35,485 nucleotides of DNA from a bacterium (GCA_030427125.1 JAUHXF010000010.1:1-35485), one strand, 5' to 3'. Shown: positions 10,036 to 18,262, counted from the first letter of the stretch. Program-made: numbers and translations. The notes: generated by a model from the letters alone, not told the origin.

Positions 10036-10064
10036 TTGATACCGATTATGTTTTATGCTATAAT
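10036..10064 (+). promoter_or_regulatory. Sigma70-type promoter for tmRNA
   Basis: TTGATA - 17 nt - TATAAT, about 65 nt upstream of the mature tmRNA 5' end. Confidence 0.75.
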
Positions 10065-10128
10065 ATATTTAGTCTCGGTACTGTTTTTTTGGGATACCAA
10101 AAACAAGACCGGAGCATAATTTTGACGC

Positions 10129-10536
10129 GGGGCTGATTTAAGCTCGACATTGGACTTTTACAATCTAGTATGGCAAGCCGGGTTTATCTGAACGTTATCC
10201 GGATAAAATTACAAATGCAAGTTCATTTGATCGCGAAGAAGCTATTGCTAGCCTGAAGAATCTCTTCACAGCTGACAAAGAGCAGTTCGCATTTGCAGCC
10301 TAATTTTTTAGTCTGCGATCTTCGCTACTGACATCAGATAGGTGGCAAGGTCTTATATTCATCTGATTGCTACCGCGTCCGCTACCTGAGGACGAGGAGT
10401 AAGCTTTTCAGGTCGCTCTACGAGAGTCTTTTGTCTATTTATATCTTTCGTAGCTAAGAACGGTAAATAGACTAAGCTTGTAGTCATCTAGAGAGTGAAC
10501 CGATGGACGTGGGGGCAGTACCCACCAGCTCCACCA
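10129..10536 (+). ncRNA. ssrA: tmRNA (ssrA)
   Basis: 5' GGGGCTGATTTAAGCTCGAC; 3' CAGCTCCACCA pairs with GGGGCTG; GACTAAGCTTGTAG block; pseudoknot-like CCGG/TTTATC...CCGGATAAA before an ORF ending ...KEQFAFAA-stop. Confidence 0.93.
10217..10303 (+). other. Predicted tmRNA tag ORF: (A)SSFDREEAIASLKNLFTADKEQFAFAA*
   Basis: GCA resume codon ~10 nt after the predicted PK1; in-frame to GCC TAA. Confidence 0.75.
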
Positions 10537-10544
10537 TTATCTTA

Positions 10545-10572
10545 AGAGGGGTTCACCCCTCTATTTGTTTTT
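10545..10572 (+). terminator. Terminator-like hairpin after tmRNA
   Basis: AGAGGGG TTCA CCCCTCT followed by T-rich ATTTGTTTTT. Confidence 0.65.
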
Positions 10573-10641
10573 GAAGTAAATTCAAAAACTGCGTTACTCC
10601 CCCTAAAGCTCGTTCCACTCGTATCGCAGGACGTGACCAGC

Positions 10642-10658
10642 ACCCACCAGCTCCACCA
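10642..10658 (+). repeat. Direct copy of the tmRNA 3' terminus
   Basis: ACCCACCAGCTCCACCA, identical to 10520-10536; GGACGTG also precedes both copies. Confidence 0.9.
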
Positions 10659-10663
10659 TAAGC

Positions 10664-10690
10664 ACCTCATCTATTGATGGGGTTTTTATT
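10664..10690 (+). terminator. Second terminator-like hairpin after the tmRNA 3'-end copy
   Basis: ACCTCATC TATT GATGGGGT + TTTTA. Confidence 0.7.
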
Positions 10691-10711
10691 TTCCGTTTAT
10701 AATTACTTTCA

Positions 10712-10855
10712 ATGAAGTGCGAAAATAAAATGAGTTTCGATAGCAGGAAAGAGGCAGAAGATACTGCCCGTATTGCATTATTGCAACATGGAACGAAACT
10801 AAACCCTTACCTATGTAGGGAGTGTAATCTGTGGCATTTAGCATCAAAGTTTTAG
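10712..10855 (+). CDS. Small zinc-ribbon-like protein (47 aa), absent from the ORF track
   Basis: MKCENKMSFDSRKEAEDTARIALLQHGTKLNPYLCRECNLWHLASKF: C...SRKEAE...YLCxxCxxWHLAS pattern of small zinc-ribbon proteins. Confidence 0.65.
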   Translation: MKCENKMSFDSRKEAEDTARIALLQHGTKLNPYLCRECNLWHLASKF

Positions 10856-10926
10856 GGGAATACACTAACTCTTAATAATTATATGCATATTGTAAAAAAA
10901 GTTGCATAATAGTATAATTATCGTAA

Positions 10927-12120
10927 ATGACTAGTGATGACAATTCTCCAGAGCGTCTTAAGCGTGAAGCATTAATTACCGCCGCCGCATTCCCCGAACA
11001 GCTTGAGGTGCAACCCGTCAAAGATATAGATGCCTTATTCGGTTTAGCACACGGCTTACTAGATGAGCGTCATGCTATAAGAAAAGCAATTATTGACGGG
11101 GAAAAAAGTGTTGTAACTAAAGACAAACACGCAATGATGCTAGAAACTGTTGAAGATGGCGTCACCGTAAAGAGAGCATGTGATGTATATCTATCTAGTG
11201 GGGTAAGGGAAGACACTGTTCGATTGCTTTTCGTTGATGCGGGGCAAGAGCCTGAATCTGTAGCTAACGATGATGTTATTATCATGACCAGAGGGAATCT
11301 AAAGGACGGAATAACAGTCTTGCTTTTCGATAAGGATAATCTTGGCCTCTATCATGACGCTAATCACGAGCAAGATTATGCTATCGCAAAAGAAGTTATA
11401 GATCGTATTTCAAGCGACATTGAAAGACGGCGGTTTCATAGAAATATGAATAGGCAACGACGCAATAGACGGATACGATCTTCTGTCGTTGGGGCTGCAA
11501 TAGGTATGGCGGCCGGGTATAGTCATAATGTTATTGGTGAACCTGATCTGCCTGCATATCTGCCTGTGGGCCCAGCTGAATGGATTCTTGACTGGAATAA
11601 CGGCCCTGATCACAAAGCTTCAGGATACGATAATCCAGAAAATGAAGTTATAACGCGAGGAATAACAACAGAACTACCTATTGCAGAAGACTATGATGTG
11701 CATGGTGTACCTCGATCTTGGTCTAGTGGGGGGCTTGATTCGTCAACGAGTAACGTCCAGCTAGGTGAGAAACCTGGACTGTGGAAAGTAGATCTCACTC
11801 AAGATACAGAGGTGGCTGATGATATTGATCCAGAAATGCTAGAAGAACGAGTTTCTCAGCTATTTGAAGATTTTGACTGTGGTGACTTGAGCGGAGAATC
11901 CTGTTCTGTATCAGCCATGGATACCGTGAGAAATGCCGAACTAGATGCAACAACAAGATGTCACACTGTTGATATAATATTGCGCCAGGACACTCAGTTA
12001 TTCGGGACTGATAGTAGTCTAGACGGCTATACGTACTACTATGATGATGACTTCCTGAAGCTATGTTCATCGTTAGGTGTATCTGTGCTAGACCCTGAAG
12101 TCTTTATATATAACCCTTGA
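10927..12120 (+). CDS. Hypothetical protein with a central hydrophobic segment
   Basis: 397-aa ORF with TATAAT 8 nt before ATG; RRNRRIRSSVVGAAIGMAAGYSHNVIG segment. Confidence 0.8.
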   Translation: MTSDDNSPERLKREALITAAAFPEQLEVQPVKDIDALFGLAHGLLDERHAIRKAIIDGEKSVVTKDKHAMMLETVEDGVTVKRACDVYLSSGVREDTVRLLFVDAGQEPESVANDDVIIMTRGNLKDGITVLLFDKDNLGLYHDANHEQDYAIAKEVIDRISSDIERRRFHRNMNRQRRNRRIRSSVVGAAIGMAAGYSHNVIGEPDLPAYLPVGPAEWILDWNNGPDHKASGYDNPENEVITRGITTELPIAEDYDVHGVPRSWSSGGLDSSTSNVQLGEKPGLWKVDLTQDTEVADDIDPEMLEERVSQLFEDFDCGDLSGESCSVSAMDTVRNAELDATTRCHTVDIILRQDTQLFGTDSSLDGYTYYYDDDFLKLCSSLGVSVLDPEVFIYNP

Positions 12121-12171
12121 GTACTTGAGAAAACAGGTATAATCTCGTAAAATAGCATCTACGTCATTGAC

Positions 12172-12247
12172 GGCTCTGTAGCTCAGTTGGTAGAGCAGAG
12201 GCCTGAAGAGCCTTGTGTCCCCAGTTCAAGTCTGGGCGGAGCCACCA
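12172..12247 (+). tRNA. tRNA-Phe(GAA)
   Basis: GGCTCTG/CGGAGCC acceptor, anticodon loop CTGAAGA, T-arm CCCAG TTCAAGT CTGGG, encoded CCA. Confidence 0.96.
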
Positions 12248-12254
12248 ATAAAAC

Positions 12255-12277
12255 AACCCAGTAATCTGGGTTTTTTT
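12255..12277 (+). terminator. Rho-independent terminator after tRNA-Phe
   Basis: AACCCAG TAAT CTGGGTT TTTTT. Confidence 0.85.
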
Positions 12278-12365
12278 ATTGAAGATGAATCTTGGACTTG
12301 AACTGGGATAGCTGCGAAGCAGCCCAGTCAGTGCAGCAACGTAGTTGCAAAAAGCGTAGCGCTGC

Positions 12366-12381
12366 CTGGGCGGAGCCACCA
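12366..12381 (+). repeat. Direct copy of the tRNA-Phe 3' end
   Basis: CTGGGCGGAGCCACCA, identical to 12232-12247. Confidence 0.93.
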
Positions 12382-12420
12382 AAGAGAGTTTTGATTGTTA
12401 ACTCAAAACTCTCTTTTTTT
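12381..12420 (+). terminator. Strong terminator hairpin after the tRNA-Phe 3'-end copy
   Basis: AAAGAGAGTTTTGA / TCAAAACTCTCTTT perfect 14-bp arms then T-run. Confidence 0.85.
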
Positions 12421-12468
12421 ATTTCGTGGTATTATCGGAGCATAAGAACTTTGTGAGGAATATATAAA

Positions 12469-13530
12469 ATGGACCCAAACCAACAACAGCCAAACCCGAC
12501 ACCACAACCTGCGCCACATCCAGCGCCAGGACAGCCCGTACACCCGTCGTCAACGACACCACATCCAGCGCCAAATGAACATGCTGCACAACAACAACCG
12601 ACTCCACCGCCGCCAACTCCAGCACCGGTCACCTCCGACCATCAGACGCAGCCAGCGAGCCAGCAAGCAGCTCCAAGTCCATCATCAGATTTTTCATCAA
12701 ACCCATTTTTAGCGACAGGACGTGGGCTTGGATCAGTATTTTCAGCCAATCCACTTAGCTCAATCGCAATAGTATTTGCACCACTCGTCTTATTTGCTGT
12801 CGGCGGCTTAGGGGTGTTTTTCGCACTCGGATTTGCGCTCGTGAGCCCGATTATATCTATACTGGTTGGGTTGGTCGGCTTTCTTATTTTTGTGCTGCTT
12901 TTGTTACGTATTAGCGTCGGGACTGCATACCTCGCTTCTGAAGCCTACAAAGGCAGTTCAGTGACTGCTAAAGAAGCAATTTTCAAAGGAATCAAACCGC
13001 ATTATGGGAAAGTGCTCTGGGCTCTTTTCTTAGCGGGGCTACTCATTATTCTTGGGTTTTTATTCTTTATCATTCCGGGAATAATACTGCTTGCTCGCTA
13101 TAGCCTCATCCCTTACGTTATATTCAACGAAGATGTACGTGGCATAAAGGCGTTAGGCAGGAGTTGGGCGTTGACTAAAGGGCATACTATGGAGATGCTC
13201 GGCCTGCTCGCAGCTACTTCAGTAATTGGCGGCGACGGTTCATTGTTGCCGATTATTTCTTCTAGTGCATTGGCCAATCGCTATCATGAGCTTGTTGAAC
13301 ATGAAAAAACAGGTAAAAGCACAGGGAAAGTACACTGGATAAATACCCTCGTAGTTGTTGGGTCAGTCGTACTCTTCGTTATCATGATTACTGCTTCAGC
13401 ACTATCTTCAGGAGGATCAGATCCAAACAGTGACCTTGAATCGTTGCTTAATGAAGAGTTTGAAAGAAGCTTTCAGATTGAGTCGGACTTTGACTTCAAC
13501 ACAGGAGAGTTCAATAGCAATTTCCGGTAA
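12469..13530 (+). CDS. Membrane protein with Pro/Gln-rich low-complexity N-terminus
   Basis: DPNQQQPNPTPQPAPHPAPGQP... then multiple TM helices; SD-like GAGGAAT upstream. Confidence 0.85.
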   Translation: MDPNQQQPNPTPQPAPHPAPGQPVHPSSTTPHPAPNEHAAQQQPTPPPPTPAPVTSDHQTQPASQQAAPSPSSDFSSNPFLATGRGLGSVFSANPLSSIAIVFAPLVLFAVGGLGVFFALGFALVSPIISILVGLVGFLIFVLLLLRISVGTAYLASEAYKGSSVTAKEAIFKGIKPHYGKVLWALFLAGLLIILGFLFFIIPGIILLARYSLIPYVIFNEDVRGIKALGRSWALTKGHTMEMLGLLAATSVIGGDGSLLPIISSSALANRYHELVEHEKTGKSTGKVHWINTLVVVGSVVLFVIMITASALSSGGSDPNSDLESLLNEEFERSFQIESDFDFNTGEFNSNFR

Positions 13531-13559
13531 GATCGCATAGATACGTATAATAATCAGTA

Positions 13560-15284
13560 ATGGTTATCAAAATACGTCTCAAGAGTATTGCCCACGGTAT
13601 ATGGCGGGTTGTCAGCAACAAGAAAAATCTTATAGTTTTTGCGCTGTTTTTATTACTGTTATTTGGTGTGCAGCTTGGGTTATTTTTTATAACGGAACAG
13701 ACAGTTTCATATAATGAGAAAGAGCTTTCAGGCACAGATGAAGAGGTCTTAACGGCAATTGTTAGTGAGGACGTGACAATTGAGCTTGTGCATGGTGAGA
13801 AGCGCCTTCAACAACGTATTGCACCAATGGGTATAAATATCAACGAAGATGTTGCCGCTGAACAGCTACAGGACAGAAAGCCCTATAGTAGATTGATACC
13901 ATTTGTCGGACTGTTTATTGACGGTTCATCGCTAGAATTGCAGCCTCAATATACAATCGATGAAGAGAAGTTGCATGCGGCATCTGAAGAAATAGCAGCT
14001 GCGTTGTCGTACGATGCAGAAGACGCAGGCTTGGCTGAACAAGAAGGTGGACTCGTAGCCACGCCCGAAAAAGAGGGAAGCATGCTAAGTAGTGACGTCG
14101 TTTTCCGAACGTTAGCTGCATATTTCTCAAACCCGCAAGATAAGCAAGTAGTGTTTGCCGGTAAAAGTGTTTCAGCAGAATTAACAGCGGAAGAATTGAA
14201 GTCTATTATAGAGACATATCAATCGTTGCTGTTGAGTTCGCTCATTGTGCAAGTTGACGATAGAGAGTATGTATTAGGACCGGATGAAATACTTGGTCTG
14301 GTTGAAATCACCTCTGATTCACTACAGTTCTCCGGGGAGGCTGCCACAGAGTTAGTTGGTCAGTGGACGAAAGATATTGTCGAAACATCTGGCACTACAA
14401 AAGTGACATATGTTGACGACAAAGAGACTGATCGTATCATTGGAAGTGATGGCAGGGGTTTTAACACAGATGAGATGTTACAGGATATTGCAGCTTGGAT
14501 AGATAACCCAACAGACGGGGAGGTGCTGTCGTACGAAAGCTTTGTGGTGCCAGCACGAGTGGTCGAAGATAGAATATATACGGCAACAAGCGCAGGACTG
14601 AAAAGTCTATTAGAAAACTGGATTTCAGAGAATGCTGGAACGTACAGTGTCTACGTCGAAGAGCTCGATTCCGGTGGCAGGAAGGCGGCTGTACACGATG
14701 ATATCTCGAGAGTCATGGCAAGCACCTATAAAGTTTTCTTGAGCGCGGTTGCATATCACTTAGCTGAAAACGGAGAGATTTCACTCAATAAGAAAGTGTA
14801 CGGCAATAGCACGGTTGAAGATTGTATTCGCCTAGGGATCATAAACTCTGATAATCCATGTATGATAGCGCTTGGTAAATACATAGGCTGGGCAAAAGTT
14901 GACAGTACAATTGCTGCTATGGGCTTCAAGGACACAGTGTTGAATAATTATAATTCTGACGGAAGTTTCAATGGTGATAAGACTTCAACTGCGAGAGATA
15001 TGGCTCAAATATTGAAACAACTCTCAAACGGCACGCTGCTTTCTTCTGCAAATACTAAGAAGCTACTCGGCTATATGGCTCAAGATATCTATGATGACGG
15101 CATTCCAGCTGGGTCAGGCGGGTCGAATGTCGAACACAAAGTTGGCTTTTTGTATGCGCTTAAACACGATATGGGCATCGTCTACGCTCCTGAATCAACG
15201 TATGTGCTGGTTGTACTATCGGACAACTCCTCTTGGTCCCGAATAGCTGACGTCTCACAAGAAATATTTACATTCTTAAACTAA
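13560..15284 (+). CDS. Membrane-anchored serine hydrolase, class A beta-lactamase-like fold
   Basis: SxxK (ASTYKVFL), SDN (IINSDNPCM) and K-x-G (HKVGFLY) motifs in order; N-terminal TM. Confidence 0.87.
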   Translation: MVIKIRLKSIAHGIWRVVSNKKNLIVFALFLLLLFGVQLGLFFITEQTVSYNEKELSGTDEEVLTAIVSEDVTIELVHGEKRLQQRIAPMGININEDVAAEQLQDRKPYSRLIPFVGLFIDGSSLELQPQYTIDEEKLHAASEEIAAALSYDAEDAGLAEQEGGLVATPEKEGSMLSSDVVFRTLAAYFSNPQDKQVVFAGKSVSAELTAEELKSIIETYQSLLLSSLIVQVDDREYVLGPDEILGLVEITSDSLQFSGEAATELVGQWTKDIVETSGTTKVTYVDDKETDRIIGSDGRGFNTDEMLQDIAAWIDNPTDGEVLSYESFVVPARVVEDRIYTATSAGLKSLLENWISENAGTYSVYVEELDSGGRKAAVHDDISRVMASTYKVFLSAVAYHLAENGEISLNKKVYGNSTVEDCIRLGIINSDNPCMIALGKYIGWAKVDSTIAAMGFKDTVLNNYNSDGSFNGDKTSTARDMAQILKQLSNGTLLSSANTKKLLGYMAQDIYDDGIPAGSGGSNVEHKVGFLYALKHDMGIVYAPESTYVLVVLSDNSSWSRIADVSQEIFTFLN

Positions 15285-15303
15285 AAAAACGACCGATTGG
15301 TCG
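15283..15303 (-). terminator. Terminator for tRNA-Leu (minus strand)
   Basis: On the minus strand: CGACC AATC GGTCG TTTTTTT. Confidence 0.75.
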
Positions 15304-15311
15304 CTCGAATT

Positions 15312-15397
15312 TGGTGCGCGGGGCGGGACTTGAACCCGCACGCCGTAAAGGCCGGAGATTTTAAGTCTCCTATGTCTACCAATTCCACCACCCGCGC
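15312..15397 (-). tRNA. tRNA-Leu(UAA)
   Basis: Acceptor GCGCGGG/CCCGCGC, anticodon loop within GGAGACTTAAAATCTCC, T-arm GCGGG TTCAAGT CCCGC, encoded CCA. Confidence 0.94.
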
Positions 15398-15455
15398 TTG
15401 AGTGATTTTGTGTTACTACTATACCCCAAGTCCTGTATACTATCTACTGTTTTAT

Positions 15456-15529
15456 GGCGCGTTGGCCGAGTAGTTAGGCAGAGGTCTGCAAAACCTTGTA
15501 CACGGGTGCAAATCCCGTACGTGCCTCCA
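15456..15529 (+). tRNA. tRNA-Cys(GCA)
   Basis: Acceptor GGCGCGT/ACGTGCC, anticodon loop CTGCAAA, T-arm ACGGG TGCAAAT CCCGT, ends TCCA. Confidence 0.92.
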
Positions 15530-15547
15530 TAGAATTTAGGCATACAT

Positions 15548-16477
15548 GTGAAACAACACAAGCTTCTACAACTTTCGATCGTCAAAAAACATGACTGGCT
15601 TCGGCGACTGACTGAAATTGGTGTACATACCTATCGAGAGTGGAGCAATGACGGAACCTTGCGTATTGGTGCAGGAATCGCGTACTACGGAATTATTGCC
15701 CTGGTGCCATTGATATTAGTAGCGGTTGGCATTGCTGAAATATTTTTTACCTCAGATGATGTGATTAGGTATATAGAATCATTTATAGAATCATTATTTG
15801 GTGAGCAAGCGGCAGGGGCAATTCCCCAGATAGAGCAGAGTGTTAATGGCGAAGATGCGAACCAGCTATCGAGCGCAGGACTTATTGGTCTTGGAGGCTT
15901 ATTATTCTCAGCGACACTGATATTCATTGCGCTACAAGATGCGCTACGGGTGATATGGAAACTGGGCAAAACACAGGTCTTTTCGATAAAAAAATATGCA
16001 TTATCTTTCGGTGTTATGCTCATAGTTGGCACGAGCACTACGCTGTTGCTCATTGCTCACTCGGTTATTTCATTTGTTAATCATCTGTTGCCAGATGATG
16101 TAGAAGTGATTAGTCTACTCACAAGTGTGGCGAGTGTCTTTGCAATCTATATAGTTCTTTGCCTTTCTATACTTGTGTTACTGAAGTCTTTCATTACAGT
16201 AGAGCTCGCCTGGAGGGATTTATTTGTATCGAGCGCTATAATTTCTGCTCTTTTATATGTCGGTGTATATGCGTTAAGTATTTATTTCTCTGTATTCGCA
16301 GATAAGTCATTGTATGGTGCACTTGCCGGATTTATCCTTGCACTTGTCGCTATATATTATTTCGCACAAATATTTCTGGCAGGGGCTCAGTTGAGTAAAG
16401 TTGTTGCATACCGGAATGGAAATCGACATTTAAAAAATATATTAAAAAACACAGACCCACGCACAAACCGTACATAA
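15548..16477 (+). CDS. YihY/BrkB-family membrane protein
   Basis: GAGIAYYGIIALVPLILVAVGI...; C-terminal LYGALAGFILALVAIYYFAQIFLAGAQLSKV. Confidence 0.92.
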   Translation: MKQHKLLQLSIVKKHDWLRRLTEIGVHTYREWSNDGTLRIGAGIAYYGIIALVPLILVAVGIAEIFFTSDDVIRYIESFIESLFGEQAAGAIPQIEQSVNGEDANQLSSAGLIGLGGLLFSATLIFIALQDALRVIWKLGKTQVFSIKKYALSFGVMLIVGTSTTLLLIAHSVISFVNHLLPDDVEVISLLTSVASVFAIYIVLCLSILVLLKSFITVELAWRDLFVSSAIISALLYVGVYALSIYFSVFADKSLYGALAGFILALVAIYYFAQIFLAGAQLSKVVAYRNGNRHLKNILKNTDPRTNRT

Positions 16478-16530
16478 AAGTCTGCCGTGGCCGTACTGTC
16501 TCTAGGCAAGTGGTGGTATATTAAGACGAG

Positions 16531-17787
16531 ATGATTAGTTTACCTATCGAGAAAAAGTGGTTTCGATATCTGTTTTTGTATTCTTTTGCCATAGGTATTG
16601 TCGGCGGCTCCACGGCGCTGTTATATACATATGCAACATCAATACCTAGCGAATGGCTATTCGGAGGTCCTGCGGATGGCCTATGGACAGGAAAATGGTG
16701 GTGGATTGTGGTGACTGCTATCGGCGGAGGGCTCGTCATGTTTTTAAGGTCTCGCTGGGGCATACCAGATAAGTTACCTGGTGCCGTAGAGGTAGGACAA
16801 GAGGCTATAATCGAGCCGAAAGATGTTCCAAGGCTTGTTCTTATTTCTATTATTTCTCTCGTGTTTGGCGCATCGCTCGGTCCTTCCTACGGGATTGTTA
16901 TGCTAGGAGGCGGCTTCGGTTCGTTCATTTTCGGCCGCATGAAACGTGCGCTGAAGATACAAGATCCGACGAAAGAAATCGAACGTGAGTATACCCGTGC
17001 CGGTATGGCGAGCAGCTTAGGATCTGTATTCTCAGATCCGTTACTCGGTACTTTGTTCACCAATGAACTATCTCCATCAAAGAAAAATCAGCTCGCTTCA
17101 TCTATACCGCAGCTTATTGCCGCTATTTTCGGTTTTTTAATTTTCTACGGTTTAACAGGTGCAACAATTCAGAAGGTTTATCAGCTTCCAGCGTATGAGT
17201 TTGAATATCGACATTTATTCGTTGGTGTCATTCTTGGCCTTTCTTCAGTGGTAGTGTTGCTTATTTTTTCTTTTATAGGTCGTGTTGTGTCTTGGGTTAT
17301 GAATGCGGTAAGTAACCGGTATATAAGAGGTATAACTGGAGGTGCCTTGGTTGGTCTCTTTTCATATATGGTGCCACTGACGTTTGGCTCTGGAAACGGT
17401 CAGTTGAGTTTTGCTACAAATGAGTTCGCCAATCTGGGGACGAGTTTTTTGTTTATTGCATTCATCGTCAAGATGGTCAGTGTGTCGGTTAGTCAGCAGA
17501 GTGGTTTCTTGGGAGGAAATGTGTTCCCAACTTTGTTTATTGGAGGAATAAGCGGTATGTTTATTCACGGACTATTTCCAGAAATTCCATTAGCCCTATG
17601 CGTTAGTTCAATGATGGCTGCTGTCCCTGGGGCGACATTGTCTACGCCGTTAAGTATAGTCCTCATAGCTACTATAGGTGTGGGACTTGGTACAAGCCAA
17701 GTGCCACCTGTCATTATGGCGGTTGTTGTTGCGCAGATGAGCCTAGCGAGTCTCCGTTATATTAAAATAAGTCGAACAGCGGTCTAG
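16531..17787 (+). CDS. ClC-family chloride channel/transporter-like protein
   Basis: GASLGPSYGIVMLGGGFGS, QQSGFLGGNVFPTLFIGG, multiple TM helices. Confidence 0.87.
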   Translation: MISLPIEKKWFRYLFLYSFAIGIVGGSTALLYTYATSIPSEWLFGGPADGLWTGKWWWIVVTAIGGGLVMFLRSRWGIPDKLPGAVEVGQEAIIEPKDVPRLVLISIISLVFGASLGPSYGIVMLGGGFGSFIFGRMKRALKIQDPTKEIEREYTRAGMASSLGSVFSDPLLGTLFTNELSPSKKNQLASSIPQLIAAIFGFLIFYGLTGATIQKVYQLPAYEFEYRHLFVGVILGLSSVVVLLIFSFIGRVVSWVMNAVSNRYIRGITGGALVGLFSYMVPLTFGSGNGQLSFATNEFANLGTSFLFIAFIVKMVSVSVSQQSGFLGGNVFPTLFIGGISGMFIHGLFPEIPLALCVSSMMAAVPGATLSTPLSIVLIATIGVGLGTSQVPPVIMAVVVAQMSLASLRYIKISRTAV

Positions 17788-17826
17788 GTTCGAAAAAGGT
17801 CTTAGCAGCCATGTGTATTATGTATG

Positions 17827-17982
17827 CTACCCTTCTTCTTGATTATCTATAAGTTCTTGAATTGATCTCTCAGCTTCGGCAAGCTCATCGTCGTTCATCA
17901 CATCTTGAATAGGGTCTGTTGATTCAATGTGGAATCCGTCTTTATCTTTTTGGAACCGATGTTGATCTTGATTGTCGCTCAT
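17827..17982 (-). CDS. Small acidic hypothetical protein (51 aa), absent from the ORF track
   Basis: MSDNQDQHRFQKDKDGFHIESTDPIQDVMNDDELAEAERSIQELIDNQEEG*. Confidence 0.5.
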   Translation of the reverse strand: MSDNQDQHRFQKDKDGFHIESTDPIQDVMNDDELAEAERSIQELIDNQEEG

Positions 17983-18112
17983 ACATCCATTGTAACAATC
18001 AATGCAAATCGTAATCTGTTATTGCAGAGTCGTCACTTATTTTATATACTCTACGAAGCTATTAGGTGCAGTAGCTCCTCGTTCAAAGAGAGGATTCTTT
18101 GAACGAAAGGGA

Positions 18113-18188
18113 CGCGAAAATTCTGTAGCGTGATTGTAAACAAAAAAGTAACGCCTTTTGTTTACATAATAGCCACTAAATTTTCGCG
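18113..18188. repeat. Nested inverted repeats abutting the tRNA-Gly 5' end
   Basis: CGCGAAAATT (18113-18122)/AATTTTCGCG (18179-18188) enclosing TGTAAACAAAA (18135-18145)/TTTTGTTTACA (18156-18166); all perfect. Confidence 0.9.
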
Positions 18189-18262
18189 GGTGTAGCTCAG
18201 TTGTTTAGAGCGCATCCTTGCCAAGGATGAGGTCGAGAGTTAGAGTCTCTTCACCCGCACCA
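18186..18262 (+). tRNA. tRNA-Gly(GCC)
   Basis: GCGGGTG/CACCCGC acceptor, anticodon stem-loop CATCCTTGCCAAGGATG, T-arm GAGAG TTAGAGT CTCTT, encoded CCA. Confidence 0.95.

Noticed and set aside
10172-10303. Longer tmRNA tag reading (YGKPGLSERYPDKITNASSF...)
   Set aside because: The upstream part forms the predicted PK1 pseudoknot; translation most plausibly resumes after it at GCA 10217.
12164-12382. Minus-strand ORF MVAPPRQRYAFCNYVAALTGL...WWLRPDLNWGHKALQASALPTELQSRQ
   Set aside because: Antisense of tRNA-Phe and its 3'-end copy; a typical spurious tRNA-antisense ORF.
12419-12632. Minus-strand Gly/Cys/Val-rich ORFs
   Set aside because: Antisense of the Pro/Gln-rich coding region at 12469; low-complexity artefact.
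15376-15585. Minus-strand 69-aa ORF over the tRNA-Leu/tRNA-Cys region
   Set aside because: Covers tRNA genes and an intergenic promoter; no coding signature.
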